Shown: positions 32,528 to 41,757, counted from the first letter of the stretch. The stretch: DNA of 49,573 nt from Streptomyces sp. ISL-94 (GCF_018614075.1 NZ_JAGGOZ010000048.1:1-49573), one strand, 5' to 3'. Program-made: numbers and translations. Notes: generated by a model from the sequence alone, not told the origin.

Positions 32528-33856
32528 CTAGGAGCGGGCAGGTTGCGCAGACGTTGCACGCCCGCGACGGCCGGGCCGCGGCGGTTCCCGTACGTCGGCC
32601 CCGCGCGCGCCGAGCTCGCGGTCCAGGGCGTGTACGCGGGCCAGCGCGGCCGGCCTGCCCTCGGGCGGCAGCGCCGCGGCCAGGGCCCGCCACGCCTCCG
32701 GATCGTCCGCGCCCCACGGATTGCACACCCAGTCGGTCAACAGCCCCGCGTCCGCACGGGCGATGACGGCGGCCCGTGCCTGGTCCTCGATCCGCCGGCG
32801 CAGCCGCACGACGGCGGGCTCGGTCGAGGCGGGCAGCAGCGGGCCGGGGTAGTGGCGGAGGGCGGCGGAGACCGCGCCCGCCGCCAGGTGCCGGGTCAGC
32901 GCGGTGAAGTCCGCGTCCAGCGGGCCGGCCGTGCGGTAGGGGCGCGAAAGCGGGGCGGAGGATCCCAGCCGGGCGCGCAGCCGCGAGATTTCGGCGCGCA
33001 ACGTCACCGGTGACACCGACTCGTCTTCGTACAGGGCGATCGCCAGCTCCTCGCCCGACAGACCTTCCGGATGGTGCGCCAGCAGCACCATGATCTCGCT
33101 GTGCCGACGGCCGAGGCGCACCGTCCGCCCGCCTGTGACCAGCAGCGCCTCGTCCTGGCCGAGGGCGGTCAGGGTGTCGCCGACGGCCGGCGGTCCGGGG
33201 TCGAGCAGGGCCAGCTGGGCTTCCGCGGCCCGCGCCACCGCCCGTACGAAGGCGAGTGAGTGGGGGTGCGCGAGGCCGTCGCCGCCGGTGATGTCGACCG
33301 CGCCCAGCAGCCGGCCGGTCCGGGGGTCCCGCACGGGGGCCGCCGCGCAGGTCCACGGATGGACCCGGCGGCTGAAGTGCTCGGCCCCGAAGACCTGAAC
33401 GGGTTCGCCGACGGCGACCGCCGTGCCGGGGGCGTTCGTCCCCATCGCCGTCTCCGCCCAGCGCGCGCCCGGGACGAAGCCGACCCCTTCCGCGCGGCGC
33501 AGCGTGTCCGGTTCGCCCTCCACCCAGAGCAGGCTGCCGCGCGCGTCGCACACCGCCAGCAGGTGTGCCCCGTGCGCGGTGGACTCCCCGACGAGCTCCC
33601 GGAACAGCGGCATCACCCGGGAGAGGGGGTGCTCCTCGCGGTACGGCCGCAGCTGCGCCTCCGCCAGCTCCACCCGGGGCGTGCACTCCGGGCTGACGCG
33701 GGCCCGGGCACACCGCCGCCAGGACTTCGCGATGACCGCCCGGACCGGGGCTTCGACCCGCCCGTCCCGTGTGAACGCGGCATGGGCCCGCCGCAGTGCG
33801 CGCGTGCGCTCGGCGGGATCGGCCCCGCCCGGCAGCGCCACCGAAGGATCGTCCAT
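32528..33856 (-). CDS. GAF-domain transcriptional regulator (AcoR-like N-terminus, winged-helix C-terminus)
   Basis: The product has 442 residues. The N-terminal ~40-215 resembles the sensory half of AcoR-type regulators: IAKSWRRCARARVSPECTPR, then a GAF domain with WAETAMGTNAPGTAVAVGEP and VHPWTCAAAPVRDPRTGRLL. There is no AAA+ sigma-54 domain. Instead residues ~225-300 look like a winged helix (LGRRHSEIMVLLAHHPEGLS, then SPVTLRAEISRLRARLG) followed by a helical tail. Family context: in Streptomyces this type commonly lies just upstream of the exaC aldehyde dehydrogenase gene, as here, 54 bp before it on the same strand, so it probably regulated that now broken gene. It looks intact itself. 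Confidence 0.82.
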   Translation of the reverse strand: MDDPSVALPGGADPAERTRALRRAHAAFTRDGRVEAPVRAVIAKSWRRCARARVSPECTPRVELAEAQLRPYREEHPLSRVMPLFRELVGESTAHGAHLLAVCDARGSLLWVEGEPDTLRRAEGVGFVPGARWAETAMGTNAPGTAVAVGEPVQVFGAEHFSRRVHPWTCAAAPVRDPRTGRLLGAVDITGGDGLAHPHSLAFVRAVARAAEAQLALLDPGPPAVGDTLTALGQDEALLVTGGRTVRLGRRHSEIMVLLAHHPEGLSGEELAIALYEDESVSPVTLRAEISRLRARLGSSAPLSRPYRTAGPLDADFTALTRHLAAGAVSAALRHYPGPLLPASTEPAVVRLRRRIEDQARAAVIARADAGLLTDWVCNPWGADDPEAWRALAAALPPEGRPAALARVHALDRELGARGADVREPPRPGRRGRATSAQPARS

Positions 33857-34102
33857 GTCACCTCCCGTGGTGCCGCGCTACCCGGAGCGCCCCCATCGTC
33901 GTCCCGGCACCGGGCCCCGGCAAGCGGTACGTCGGCCAGTCCGGGCCGAAACGCGGGCAGGGGGTGGCTTCACGGGACGCGGGTCCGCTGCGTCAGCCGG
34001 GTCCGGGGCGCCATGTGGACCCCGTTCCCGCAGCCGGGAACGGACAGTCGCGGCGGTGCGTTGAGGGGGTAAGTGGTCGACGGCAGGAGGAGGTGTCCGC
34101 GG

Positions 34103-34288
34103 ATGTCCACCAGCGGAAAGATCGCGGTTGCCGGAGTCGTGGCAGCCATCGTGTTGTTCTGGACGGTCGGATTCTGGGCGGGGCTGCTGGTCCTGATCGG
34201 TGTGCCGACGGCCGCCTATCTCCTGCTGGACTCCTCCCAGCGGCGTCGTCTGCGGGGCATGTCCAGGAGGAAGCAGATCGGCCGCTGA
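34103..34288 (+). CDS. Small membrane protein
   Basis: The product has 61 residues. I choose the ATG at 34103, which follows GGAGGAGGT; the frame extends upstream without an SD. It contains two closely spaced hydrophobic helices (IAVAGVVAAIVLFWTVGFWA and LLVLIGVPTAAYLLL) and a very basic C-terminus (SSQRRRLRGMSRRKQIGR), so the tail is probably cytoplasmic. I do not recognise a named family. Unlinked in strand to its neighbours, it is followed by a 340-bp non-coding region with tandem repeats. Confidence 0.7.
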   Translation: MSTSGKIAVAGVVAAIVLFWTVGFWAGLLVLIGVPTAAYLLLDSSQRRRLRGMSRRKQIGR

Positions 34289-34372
34289 CGACGGCGCGCG
34301 GGCCCGAGCCGCCGAGGCGGCACGATCAGGCGGCGCCCGCGCTGCCGAAGCGCGCGGCCGCACACCGGCGGT

Positions 34373-34498
34373 CCGGGTCGGCGGGGCTGCCGGAATGGCC
34401 CGGACTACCGGAACGGCCCGGACTACCGGAACGGCCCGGACTACCGGAACGGCCCGGACTACCGGAACCGCCGGGGCTGCCGGAATTGCTGGCTCCGT
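34373..34498. repeat. 18-bp tandem repeat array in an intergenic region
   Basis: The unit CCGGAACGGCCCGGACTA is perfect at 34409-34426, 34427-34444 and 34445-34462, with a one-base variant at 34391-34408 and increasingly diverged copies on both flanks (34373-34390, 34463-34498). As 18 is a multiple of three, all frames read as short-period repeats. The array sits in the 341-bp gap 34289-34629 between the small membrane protein and the TrmO-like gene. No coding start or SD supports translation. No spacers separate the units, so it is not CRISPR. Confidence 0.85.
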
Positions 34499-34629
34499 TT
34501 CGCGCGCCCTCCGGGGCACCGGGGCCGCCGGAACCGGTGAGTCCGGCTCGGGGCTTCCGTGGCGGCCGGATGGTCCGCGAGCCGCCGCAGCCCGGGCAGA
34601 GCGCGTCAAGCGCCGTTCGGTGCCGCCGC

Positions 34630-35019
34630 TCAGTAGTAGTCGCGCATCAGGGCGGTCGCCCACTCCGGCTGGCGCAGGTCGCCGCGCGGTCCGAACTCGG
34701 CCATGTACGGCTTGATGTCGAGCACCGGCGTGCCGTCCACCGCGTCGAGGCCCTCGACATGGACGTCCAGCCCGTCCACCTTCACCACCCGGCACCGCGA
34801 GAGGCCGAGCCGGTTCGGCCGGTTCTTGCCGCGCTGGGCGAAGATGCCGACCAGCGGCCACCCCGGATTGCCCCGGGGGTGCCGCGCGCCCGTTTCGACC
34901 TTCTCCACCGGCACGCGGTCGAAGTGGTAGACCACCTCGACGTGCGAGAAGTCCTCCAGCCCGTACAGCGCCTCCGCGCGGCCGCCCACCACCACGCCCA
35001 CCGGTTCCGACTCCACCAT
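34630..35019 (-). CDS. TrmO/TsaA-type tRNA methyltransferase-like protein, internally shortened
   Basis: The product has 129 residues from the ATG at 35019 (GAGGGGAGG just before it). The body is unmistakably TsaA/VirR/YaeB: GLEDFSHVEVVYHFDRV, ETGARHPRGNPGWPLVGIFA, QRGKNRPNRLGLSRCRV, VEGLDAVDGTPVLDIKPYM. This family methylates the N6 position of t6A37 in some tRNAs using SAM. Relatives have ~15-20 residues (a DDxWxxxxxxIxL-type stretch) between the first strand and GLEDFSH. Here the first strand (PVGVVVGGRAEA) joins directly to LYGLEDFSH, so an in-frame deletion has removed part of the beta-barrel. Activity is doubtful or altered. Confidence 0.82.
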   Translation of the reverse strand: MVESEPVGVVVGGRAEALYGLEDFSHVEVVYHFDRVPVEKVETGARHPRGNPGWPLVGIFAQRGKNRPNRLGLSRCRVVKVDGLDVHVEGLDAVDGTPVLDIKPYMAEFGPRGDLRQPEWATALMRDYY

Positions 35020-35050
35020 CACGCCTCCCCTCGTATGCTCCATGCCGGCC

Positions 35051-35830
35051 TCAGGCCGGCCGTACCGCGACGCGGTCGAGCGCCTCCAGCAGACCCGGCA
35101 GGTCCGGCTCGCCCTCCCGGGGGACCGCGAGCACCTCGCCCGGCTCCTCGTCCAGCAGGACGAAGGCCGCCTCCCCGGTACGGGCCACCAGCGACCAGCC
35201 CGGTCCGTCCGCCCGCAGTGTCCGGGCCCCCTCGCCCGCGAAGGAGGAACGCACCCGCCCGACTGGCGGGGAGGTCCGCGTGTACGCCTGGGCCTGTTCG
35301 AGCGCCCGCGCGAGCCCCGGATGCGCGGCGGCCGCGGCCCCGCCGTCCGTCGCCTCGCGCTCGCGCCAGTCGGCCCACTCCCGCGCGATCTGGTCCGCGC
35401 CCATCCGCCGCTGCACCGGACCCCACGCCTCCGCCGAGGGCGGCGCCAGCGGCACCCGCCCCGTACCGTCGGCGCCCTGCTCCGGATCGTGCGGTTCCGG
35501 AATCCCCGACGCGGCCACCGACAGCTCCAGCGGCCAGCCGGCCAGCGAGATCACGATCGACCGTTCGTCGGGGGACAGGTCGTACTCCATCCCGCAGTCC
35601 CAGGAGGCGATGGCCGTGGCCACCAGCGAGACGTCGTCCACGACGACCGTCCAGCGCGCACCCTCCTCGTCCTGGCCGAGCACCAGCCCGTACCCCTCCC
35701 CGCCCGGCTCCACGCCCAGCAGGGAGCAGGCCTCGGGGAAGTCGTCGCCCAGGATGCTCGGAAACTGCGCGGGGCTCAGCAGCACGGCGGTCAGCACGTA
35801 CAGCGAGCCGCCACCCTCGTCGTCGGACAC
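35051..35830 (-). CDS. Conserved hypothetical protein
   Basis: The product has 259 residues, starting with GTG at 35830 behind GGGAGGCCAG. I do not recognise a domain. It is acidic and soluble with no signal peptide or TM helix. The N-terminal ~110 residues look alpha/beta (LYVLTAVLLSPAQFPSIL, WTVVVDDVSLVATAIASWDC). A Pro/Ala/Glu linker region follows, and then a second small beta-rich part (GWSLVARTGEAAFVLLDEEP) ends in GLLEALDRVAV. The layout suggests a Streptomyces-type protein of the kind often encoded near secretion or toxin-immunity genes, but nothing adjacent supports that. It lies 31 bp upstream of the TrmO-like gene on the same strand and could be co-transcribed. Confidence 0.65.
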   Translation of the reverse strand: MSDDEGGGSLYVLTAVLLSPAQFPSILGDDFPEACSLLGVEPGGEGYGLVLGQDEEGARWTVVVDDVSLVATAIASWDCGMEYDLSPDERSIVISLAGWPLELSVAASGIPEPHDPEQGADGTGRVPLAPPSAEAWGPVQRRMGADQIAREWADWREREATDGGAAAAAHPGLARALEQAQAYTRTSPPVGRVRSSFAGEGARTLRADGPGWSLVARTGEAAFVLLDEEPGEVLAVPREGEPDLPGLLEALDRVAVRPA

Positions 35831-35965
35831 CTGGCCTCCCGGTAGCTCTCTCGTCGGCGCACCTTAACCAGCGGGTAACCCGTGCGTCGAGAGCCTGCGG
35901 CCGACGATTTCCAAGGCCGCTACCTGCACGTAGAGTTGGGAACCCGCCACAGAAAGGGACACCCG

Positions 35966-36880
35966 GTGCAGCGTTACGACCGGCTGAGGGAGATCCTCCG
36001 TCTCGACCCCGACAAGGACTTCCTCGCCATCTACCGGCTCACCGCCACCTATGAGTTCCCCTGGGACTTCACCCGTGCGCTGGAGCTCGCCCTGTTCCGC
36101 ACGTACGCCGTTCCCGCCATCGGCGGCCTGCTGGCCGAGACCGCCGAGTTCACCGACCGCACCCAGAAGCGCTACGACGACACCGCGCTGCTGCTCGACG
36201 CGGTCCTGGAGCACGGCTTCGACAGCGACACCGCCCGCACCGCGATCCGCCGCGTCAACCAGATGCACCGCAGCTACGACATCTCCAACGACGACATGCG
36301 CTACGTCCTGTGCACTTTCGTGGTGATTCCGGCGCGCTGGCTGGACGCGTACGGCTGGCGCCCGCTGACCCACCACGAGCGCCGGGCGTGCGCGAACTAC
36401 TACGCCACCCTCGGCCGACACCTGGGCATCACGGACATTCCCGGCTCCTTCGAGGAGTTCGAAGCCACCTTGAACGCCTACGAGGACGCCCACTTCGGCT
36501 GGGACGAGGGAGCCCGGAAGGTCGCCGACTCCACCCTCGACCTGATGGCCTCCTGGTACCCGGCGCCGCTCGCCCCCGCCGTGCGCGGCGCGAGCCTCGC
36601 CCTCCTCGACGACCCGCTGCTGACCGCCTTCCGGTACGAGCGCCCGCGCCCCCGCGTCCGGCGGCTGGTCCGGGGCGCCCTGCGGCTGCGCGGCCGCGCC
36701 GTGCGGCTGCTGCCTCCGCGCACGGCCCCGCACTACGCTCGCCAGAACCCGGAGATCAAGAGCTACCCCGGCGGCTACGACGTGGGCGAGCTCGGCACGT
36801 TCCCGGTACCGGGCTCGGGCGGGTGCCCCGTACCGCACCCCCGCCGACCCGCCGGAGCCGAGGCACAGCCTCCGGCGTGA
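35966..36880 (+). CDS. MpaB-like oxygenase family protein (DUF2236)
   Basis: The product has 304 residues from GTG 35966 (AAAGGGA upstream). Residues ~1-240 fit the oxygenase-MpaB/latex-clearing-protein-like helical domain: IYRLTATYEFPWDFTRALEL, KRYDDTALLLDAVLEHGFDS, RRVNQMHRSYDISNDDMRYV, CTFVVIPARWLDAYGWRPLT. Conserved His residues in the third and fourth stretches could ligate haem, as in family members. The biological substrate in Streptomyces is unknown. The C-terminus is Pro/Arg-rich. It is divergent from the hypothetical gene at 35.8 kb. Confidence 0.82.
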   Translation: MQRYDRLREILRLDPDKDFLAIYRLTATYEFPWDFTRALELALFRTYAVPAIGGLLAETAEFTDRTQKRYDDTALLLDAVLEHGFDSDTARTAIRRVNQMHRSYDISNDDMRYVLCTFVVIPARWLDAYGWRPLTHHERRACANYYATLGRHLGITDIPGSFEEFEATLNAYEDAHFGWDEGARKVADSTLDLMASWYPAPLAPAVRGASLALLDDPLLTAFRYERPRPRVRRLVRGALRLRGRAVRLLPPRTAPHYARQNPEIKSYPGGYDVGELGTFPVPGSGGCPVPHPRRPAGAEAQPPA

Positions 36881-36979
36881 TCCCGGGTACGTCCGCGGGT
36901 CCCGGGCGTGGGGCCGACGTACGGGCGTATGTCCCCGGTGACGTCACGGGTGAGGTCGCCGACGGCCTCCGGGGTCGGT

Positions 36980-37579
36980 TCACGGCCGGCGAACGGCCAG
37001 CACGAGGAAGCGGGCGTCCTCGTCGGCGTACGAGGTCATCTCCCAGCCCGAACCGGCCAGCAGCGGGCCGAGGTTGTGCTCGGCCCGCATGTCCTCCGCA
37101 GTGAGCTCGCGACCGTGGCGGGCGGCGAGGGCGGCTCGCCCGATCGGGTGAAACAGTGCGAGCCGTCCGCCGGGCCGGACCACCCGCGCGAGCTCGCGCA
37201 GGTTCGCGCCCGGGTCGGGCAGGTGGGCGACGAGCCCGGCGGCGAACACCGCGTCCAGAGCCCCGTCGCGCAGCGGCAGCCGCGCCACGTCCGCGAGCAG
37301 CAGCGCGCCCTCCGCAGCCCGCCCGGCGCGCTGCGCGGCGGCCAGCATCTGCGGGGTGAGGTCCGCGCCGAGCACCAGCCCGTCGGGTCCCACCGCGGCC
37401 CGCAGCGGGGTCAGGGCCCGCCCGGTGCCGCAGCCGGCGTCGAGCACGCGGTCCCCGGGCCGCAGCCCGAACTCGGCCACGGCGGTCGCGAACGCGGGCC
37501 CGTCCTCCGGGAACTTGCGGTCCCAGTCGGCGGCGCGCACGCCGAAGAACTCCTGCACGTGCGTGTGGTCTTCGCTCAT
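36980..37579 (-). CDS. SAM-dependent class I methyltransferase
   Basis: The product has 199 residues from the ATG at 37579 (GGGGGAT upstream). Motif I VLDAGCGTGRALTPL, acidic residue at the end of strand 2 (VLGADLTPQMLAAA), LLADVARLPLRDGALDAVFA and VVRPGGRLALFHP are the standard Methyltransf_11 features. The substrate (small molecule) is not predictable. It is convergent with the MpaB-like gene and divergent from the MHYT gene. The C-terminal GWEMTSYADEDARFLVLAVR strand closes the fold. Confidence 0.88.
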   Translation of the reverse strand: MSEDHTHVQEFFGVRAADWDRKFPEDGPAFATAVAEFGLRPGDRVLDAGCGTGRALTPLRAAVGPDGLVLGADLTPQMLAAAQRAGRAAEGALLLADVARLPLRDGALDAVFAAGLVAHLPDPGANLRELARVVRPGGRLALFHPIGRAALAARHGRELTAEDMRAEHNLGPLLAGSGWEMTSYADEDARFLVLAVRRP

Positions 37580-37746
37580 ACGCCCATGATCCCCCACCGG
37601 GGCGCGGCGTGCGCCTGCGTTCCGTGCGCAAGGTGGTACGCGGCGTGATCGAAGATGAACGTAGCTCTGTCATATTCCAGCAGTTCCAGCTGCTTTCGAA
37701 ATGCACCCCGTGTTCGCCCCCTCACCCGGACTAGCGTCCGGTGGCC

Positions 37747-38526
37747 ATGGGACACCTGGACCACGCCGCCTACGGCTGGCTGACACCCGCGCTGTCATAC
37801 GTGATGGCATCGATCGGCGCCGCCCTCGGGCTGCGCTGCACCGTCCGCGCGCTCGCCGCGACCGGACCCTCCCGCCGCAACTGGCTCCTCACCGCGGCCT
37901 CCGCCATCGGCACCGGTATCTGGACCATGCACTTCGTCGCGATGCTCGGCTTCGACGTCACCGGCACCGAGATCCACTACAACGTGCCGCTCACCATCCT
38001 CAGCCTGCTCGTCGCCATGCTGGTCGTCGGTGCCGGGGTCTTCGCCGTCGGCTATGGCAAGGACCGCGGGCGGGCGCTCGTCCTGGGCGGCCTCACCACC
38101 GGCCTCGGCGTCGCCAGCATGCACTACCTGGGCATGGCGGCCCTGCGCCTGCACGGTGAGGTCTCGTACGACCCGCCCACCGTCGGACTCTCCGTCGCCA
38201 TCGCCGTGGTCGCGGCCACCGCCGCCCTGTGGGCCGCGCTCAACATCAAGTCGCCGGTGGCCGTCGCCGTCGCCTCGCTCGTCATGGGCGCCGCCGTCAG
38301 CAGCATGCACTACACCGGGATGACGGCCGTCGCCGTCAGCGTCAGCCCCGCGGACGCGGCCCTGCCCGGCGCCACCGCCATGCAGTTCATCTTCCCGCTC
38401 GCCGTCGGGCTCGGCTCCTACCTGTTCATCACCGCCGCCTTCGTCGCGCTCTCCCCGACGGCGGACGAGCGCGCCGCCTCGGCCTCCGCCCGGTACCTGG
38501 GGGAGCAGGCTGCGCCCGTGCGCTGA
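37747..38526 (+). CDS. MHYT-domain integral membrane sensor
   Basis: The product has 259 residues with about seven TM helices and three MHYT motifs at regular spacing: WTMHFVAM, SMHYLGM and SMHYTGM. The MHYT module is proposed to bind a metal such as copper and sense diatomic gases or oxygen. There is no attached GGDEF or kinase domain, so it would act through partners. The conserved beginning MGHLDHAAYGWLTPALSYVM supports the ATG at 37747 (a GTG lies 6 bp upstream). It lies 122 bp upstream of conservon 2 on the same strand and might supply a membrane signal to it. Confidence 0.88.
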   Translation: MGHLDHAAYGWLTPALSYVMASIGAALGLRCTVRALAATGPSRRNWLLTAASAIGTGIWTMHFVAMLGFDVTGTEIHYNVPLTILSLLVAMLVVGAGVFAVGYGKDRGRALVLGGLTTGLGVASMHYLGMAALRLHGEVSYDPPTVGLSVAIAVVAATAALWAALNIKSPVAVAVASLVMGAAVSSMHYTGMTAVAVSVSPADAALPGATAMQFIFPLAVGLGSYLFITAAFVALSPTADERAASASARYLGEQAAPVR

Positions 38527-38648
38527 ACACGGCGAGGCGGCGGGAGTGCGCAGAGCCCGTAAGGCCGGCCGTAGCAGGCAACGCCTCCGCCGCACCCCAC
38601 GCGCCCCTACCACCGCACCTGTTGGCACCGCCCCGGAACGAGGAGCCC

Positions 38649-41297
38649 ATGCGCACACCCCGCAGAACACCGGAAGCAGCGGCGCCGCGGCCGCTCGCGC
38701 CTGCGGGCGGCCGCGGCAAGGGAACGGGCCGCCGCGCCCACGCCGGGCCCCCGGCCGAGGAGCCGGCGGAGCACGACCACCTCCAGAACCCCCGGTCCGC
38801 CGCCCGGACCGCCCCGCACGACCGTGGCCCCCGGCTGCGACTGCGCCCCGCGACCGTCCGCGCGAAGATCGTCTCGCTGCTGATGGTCCCGGTCGTCTCG
38901 CTCCTCGCCCTCTGGGCGTTCGCCACCGTCAGCACCGCCCAGGACATCGCCCGGCTCAGCCGCGTCCAGCGGGTCGACACCGAGATACGCACCCCCGTCG
39001 CCGCCGCGATCACCGAGCTCCAGGCCGAACGGCGCGCCGCCGTGCGCCTCCTCGCCGACCCCGCCGCCGACCCGGGCGCCGCCCTGGACCAGCAGACCCG
39101 CCGCACCGACGCCGCCGTCCGGCGGCTGCGGCTCGGGGAGCGCAACACCGTCGCCGACTCCGGGGACTACCGCTCCGACATCGTGGTCCGCCTGGGCGCG
39201 TTCGTCGCCGACGCCGAGGCGCTCGGCGCGGCCCGCAAGGACATCACCGGCCGCCGCGCCACCCCTGAGGCGGCCTATGAGATCTACACCCGCGTCGTCG
39301 ACTCGGCCCTGGCCGTCGGAGGTTCCCTGTCCGGCGGCGAGGACGCCGGACTCGGACCCGACTCCCGGGTCCTGCTGGAGTTCGGCCGCGCCGCGGAACT
39401 GCTCTCCCGGGAGGACGCGCTGCTCGCCGCACCGGGCCAGCGCACCGCCGAAACGCTCCGGCGGCTGACCGGCACCATCGAATCCCGCCGCGCCCTCACC
39501 GCCACCGCGGCCGGCGACCTCCCCACCGCCCAGCAGGCCGCCTGGCAGTCCGTCGCCAAGAGCGCCGCCTACGCCGAACTCACCGCGGCCGAGGACCGGG
39601 CGCTGGCCCTCGGTACCGCCAAGGAGGCCCGCGGGGCGCCCACCGGCTGGGAGGCCGCCCACGCCGCCGTCGGCGCCTCGATGCGGGAGATCGAGGAGGC
39701 CGCGCACGCCGCGGCCGCCGAACGGGCCGACCCCTTCGCCGAGGGGGCTCTCAGCCCGGCCGGAGCCGCCGTCCTGCTGGGCCTGGCCGCCGTCGCCGCC
39801 TCGCTCGTCATCTCCGTCCGCATCGGCCGCGCCCTCGTCGTGGAACTGGTCTCGCTGCGCAACACCGCCCTGGAGATCGCCCACCGGGGGCTCCCGCACG
39901 CCATGGAGCGGCTCCGGGCCGGCCAGGACATCGACGTCGCCGCCGAGACCCCGCCCGGGCCGCCGGCAGACGACGAGATCACCCAGGTCGGCGAGGCGCT
40001 CGCGACCGTCCACCGCGCGGCCCTCAGCGCGGCCGTCGAGCGGGCGGAACTGGCCAGCGGGGTCTCCGGGGTCTTCGTCAACCTCGCCCGCCGCAGCCAG
40101 GTCCTGGTGCACAAGCAGCTCACCCTGCTCGACTCGATGGAGCGGCGCGCCGACGACCCGAACGAACTCGGCGACCTCTTCCGCCTCGACCACCTCACCA
40201 CCCGGATGCGCCGGCACGCGGAGAGCCTGATCATCCTCTCGGGCGCGGCCCCCGGCCGGGCCTGGCGGATGCCGGTCCCGCTCACGAACGTCGTACGGGC
40301 CGCCGTCTCCGAGATCGAGGACTACCCGCGTGTGGAGGTCCGTCAGCTCGCCGAGGCCGCCGTCGTCGGCGGGGCCGTCGCCGACCTCACCCACCTGCTC
40401 GCCGAACTCATCGAGAACGCCACCCAGTTCTCCCCGCCGCACACCAAGGTGCGCGTCAGCGGCGAGCCGGTGGGCGCCGGGTACGTCCTGGAGATCGAGG
40501 ACCGCGGTCTGGGGATGGGCCGCCAATCCCTGGATGACGCCAACCGGCGCATCGAGCAGTCCGAGGCGCTCGACCTCTTCGACAGCGACCGGCTGGGCCT
40601 CTTCGTCGTCAGCCGGCTGTCGGCCCGCCACGGTGTGAAGGTGCACCTGCGCACGTCACCGTACGGCGGCACCACCGCCGTGGTACTGATGCCGAACTCG
40701 ATGCTCCAGGGCGCGATCGCGGCCGCCGGCCGGCCGGCTGCGGGAGAGAGCGCGGGGCCGGCCGGGGAGCCGGAGCCGGAGTCGGCCGGGACCGGACTCC
40801 GGGGCGGGGCACGGCACGCGTCCGCGCCCGCGCGAACGGCGGTCGCGGGGCCGGTCGTGGCCGCGGAGGAGCCGGCCGCCATGACCGTCGTACGGCAGGA
40901 CGCGGGCGGCTCGGCCCCGGCCCGCCGGGAGCCGCGCGGCCTCCCGCTCCCGGAGCGGGCCCCCGCACCGCAGGAGCCCCGCCCGGCCCCGGTGGCCTCG
41001 CTGCGGCCGCGTGCTCCCGGCGGCGCGGCCGCCCGTACGCCGGTCCAGACGGCTCCCGCCCCCGTCCCTCCGCCCGCGTCGGTGACGGAACTGCCGCGCC
41101 GCGTCCGGCAGGCCAGCCTCGTCCCCCAGCTGAGGGAGGCCCCCGCCCCCAACGCCCCGGCCGGCGCACGCCTGCCCGAGAACCCGCCGGGACGCAGCCC
41201 GGAGCAGGCCCGGGACCGGATGGCTGCCTACCGGGCCGGCTGGGTCCGCGGCTCCCAGGAGAACTCCCCTCACACAGGCGGCGAAGGAGAAGAGTGA
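38649..41297 (+). CDS. cvnA: Conservon CvnA: sensor-like histidine-kinase ATPase with extracytoplasmic domain
   Basis: The product has 882 residues from the ATG at 38649 (GAGGAG SD); the open frame upstream overlaps the MHYT gene and is not coding. A basic Pro-rich N-terminus precedes TM1 (~74-91). A helical NIT-like sensor domain lies outside the membrane (~95-365), then TM2 (~372-392), a HAMP-like/coiled linker, a dimerisation-like region (RRSQVLVHKQLTLLDSMERR) and HATPase_c with N-box LLAELIENATQFSPP and G-box EDRGLGMG. A ~180-residue Pro/Ala-rich tail ends the protein. Unlike the CvnA at 24.7 kb it has a large external sensor. The stop overlaps the cvnB ATG (TGATG). Confidence 0.92.
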   Translation: MRTPRRTPEAAAPRPLAPAGGRGKGTGRRAHAGPPAEEPAEHDHLQNPRSAARTAPHDRGPRLRLRPATVRAKIVSLLMVPVVSLLALWAFATVSTAQDIARLSRVQRVDTEIRTPVAAAITELQAERRAAVRLLADPAADPGAALDQQTRRTDAAVRRLRLGERNTVADSGDYRSDIVVRLGAFVADAEALGAARKDITGRRATPEAAYEIYTRVVDSALAVGGSLSGGEDAGLGPDSRVLLEFGRAAELLSREDALLAAPGQRTAETLRRLTGTIESRRALTATAAGDLPTAQQAAWQSVAKSAAYAELTAAEDRALALGTAKEARGAPTGWEAAHAAVGASMREIEEAAHAAAAERADPFAEGALSPAGAAVLLGLAAVAASLVISVRIGRALVVELVSLRNTALEIAHRGLPHAMERLRAGQDIDVAAETPPGPPADDEITQVGEALATVHRAALSAAVERAELASGVSGVFVNLARRSQVLVHKQLTLLDSMERRADDPNELGDLFRLDHLTTRMRRHAESLIILSGAAPGRAWRMPVPLTNVVRAAVSEIEDYPRVEVRQLAEAAVVGGAVADLTHLLAELIENATQFSPPHTKVRVSGEPVGAGYVLEIEDRGLGMGRQSLDDANRRIEQSEALDLFDSDRLGLFVVSRLSARHGVKVHLRTSPYGGTTAVVLMPNSMLQGAIAAAGRPAAGESAGPAGEPEPESAGTGLRGGARHASAPARTAVAGPVVAAEEPAAMTVVRQDAGGSAPARREPRGLPLPERAPAPQEPRPAPVASLRPRAPGGAAARTPVQTAPAPVPPPASVTELPRRVRQASLVPQLREAPAPNAPAGARLPENPPGRSPEQARDRMAAYRAGWVRGSQENSPHTGGEGEE

Positions 41298-41740
41298 TGA
41301 TCGAACACCCGAGGATCGACCTCGACGGGGTCCGCAGATCCGGCGAGCTCGACTGGCTGCTGGACGACCTCGTCCACCGGGTCCGCGAAGTCCGGCACGC
41401 CGTGGTCCTGTCCAACGACGGGCTGGCGGTCGGCGCCTCCAGCGCGCTGAGCCGGGAGGACGCCGAGCACCTGGCTGCCGTGGCCTCCGGCTTCCACAGC
41501 CTCGCCAAGGGCGCGGGCCGGCACTTCCACGCCGGGGGCGTGCGCCAGACGATGGTGGAGATGGACGAGGGCTTCCTCTTCGTCGCGGCCGCCGGGGACG
41601 GCTCCTGCCTGGCCGTGCTCAGCACCGCGGGCGCGGACATCGGGCTGATCGCGTACGAGATGGCCCGCCTGGTGAAGCGGGTCGGCGAGCACCTGTACAC
41701 CCCGCCACGGTTCGCGGCGCGGCCGCCGGCCGCCGGCTGA
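41297..41740 (+). CDS. cvnB: Conservon CvnB: roadblock/LC7-domain protein
   Basis: The product has 147 residues from the ATG at 41297, which shares one base with the cvnA stop. Roadblock/LC7 domain: LDWLLDDLVHRVREVRHAVV, LSNDGLAVGASSALSREDAE, VRQTMVEMDEGFLFVAAAGD. It closely resembles the stand-alone roadblock protein encoded at 43368, differing mainly at the ends. It is the probable regulator of the CvnD GTPase at 42138. Confidence 0.93.
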   Translation: MIEHPRIDLDGVRRSGELDWLLDDLVHRVREVRHAVVLSNDGLAVGASSALSREDAEHLAAVASGFHSLAKGAGRHFHAGGVRQTMVEMDEGFLFVAAAGDGSCLAVLSTAGADIGLIAYEMARLVKRVGEHLYTPPRFAARPPAAG

Positions 41741-41757
41741 GGGCGGCGGTCCGGCAT

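Noticed and set aside
34373..34498. CRISPR array
   Set aside because: Units are directly adjacent 18-bp repeats without spacers and no cas genes are present.
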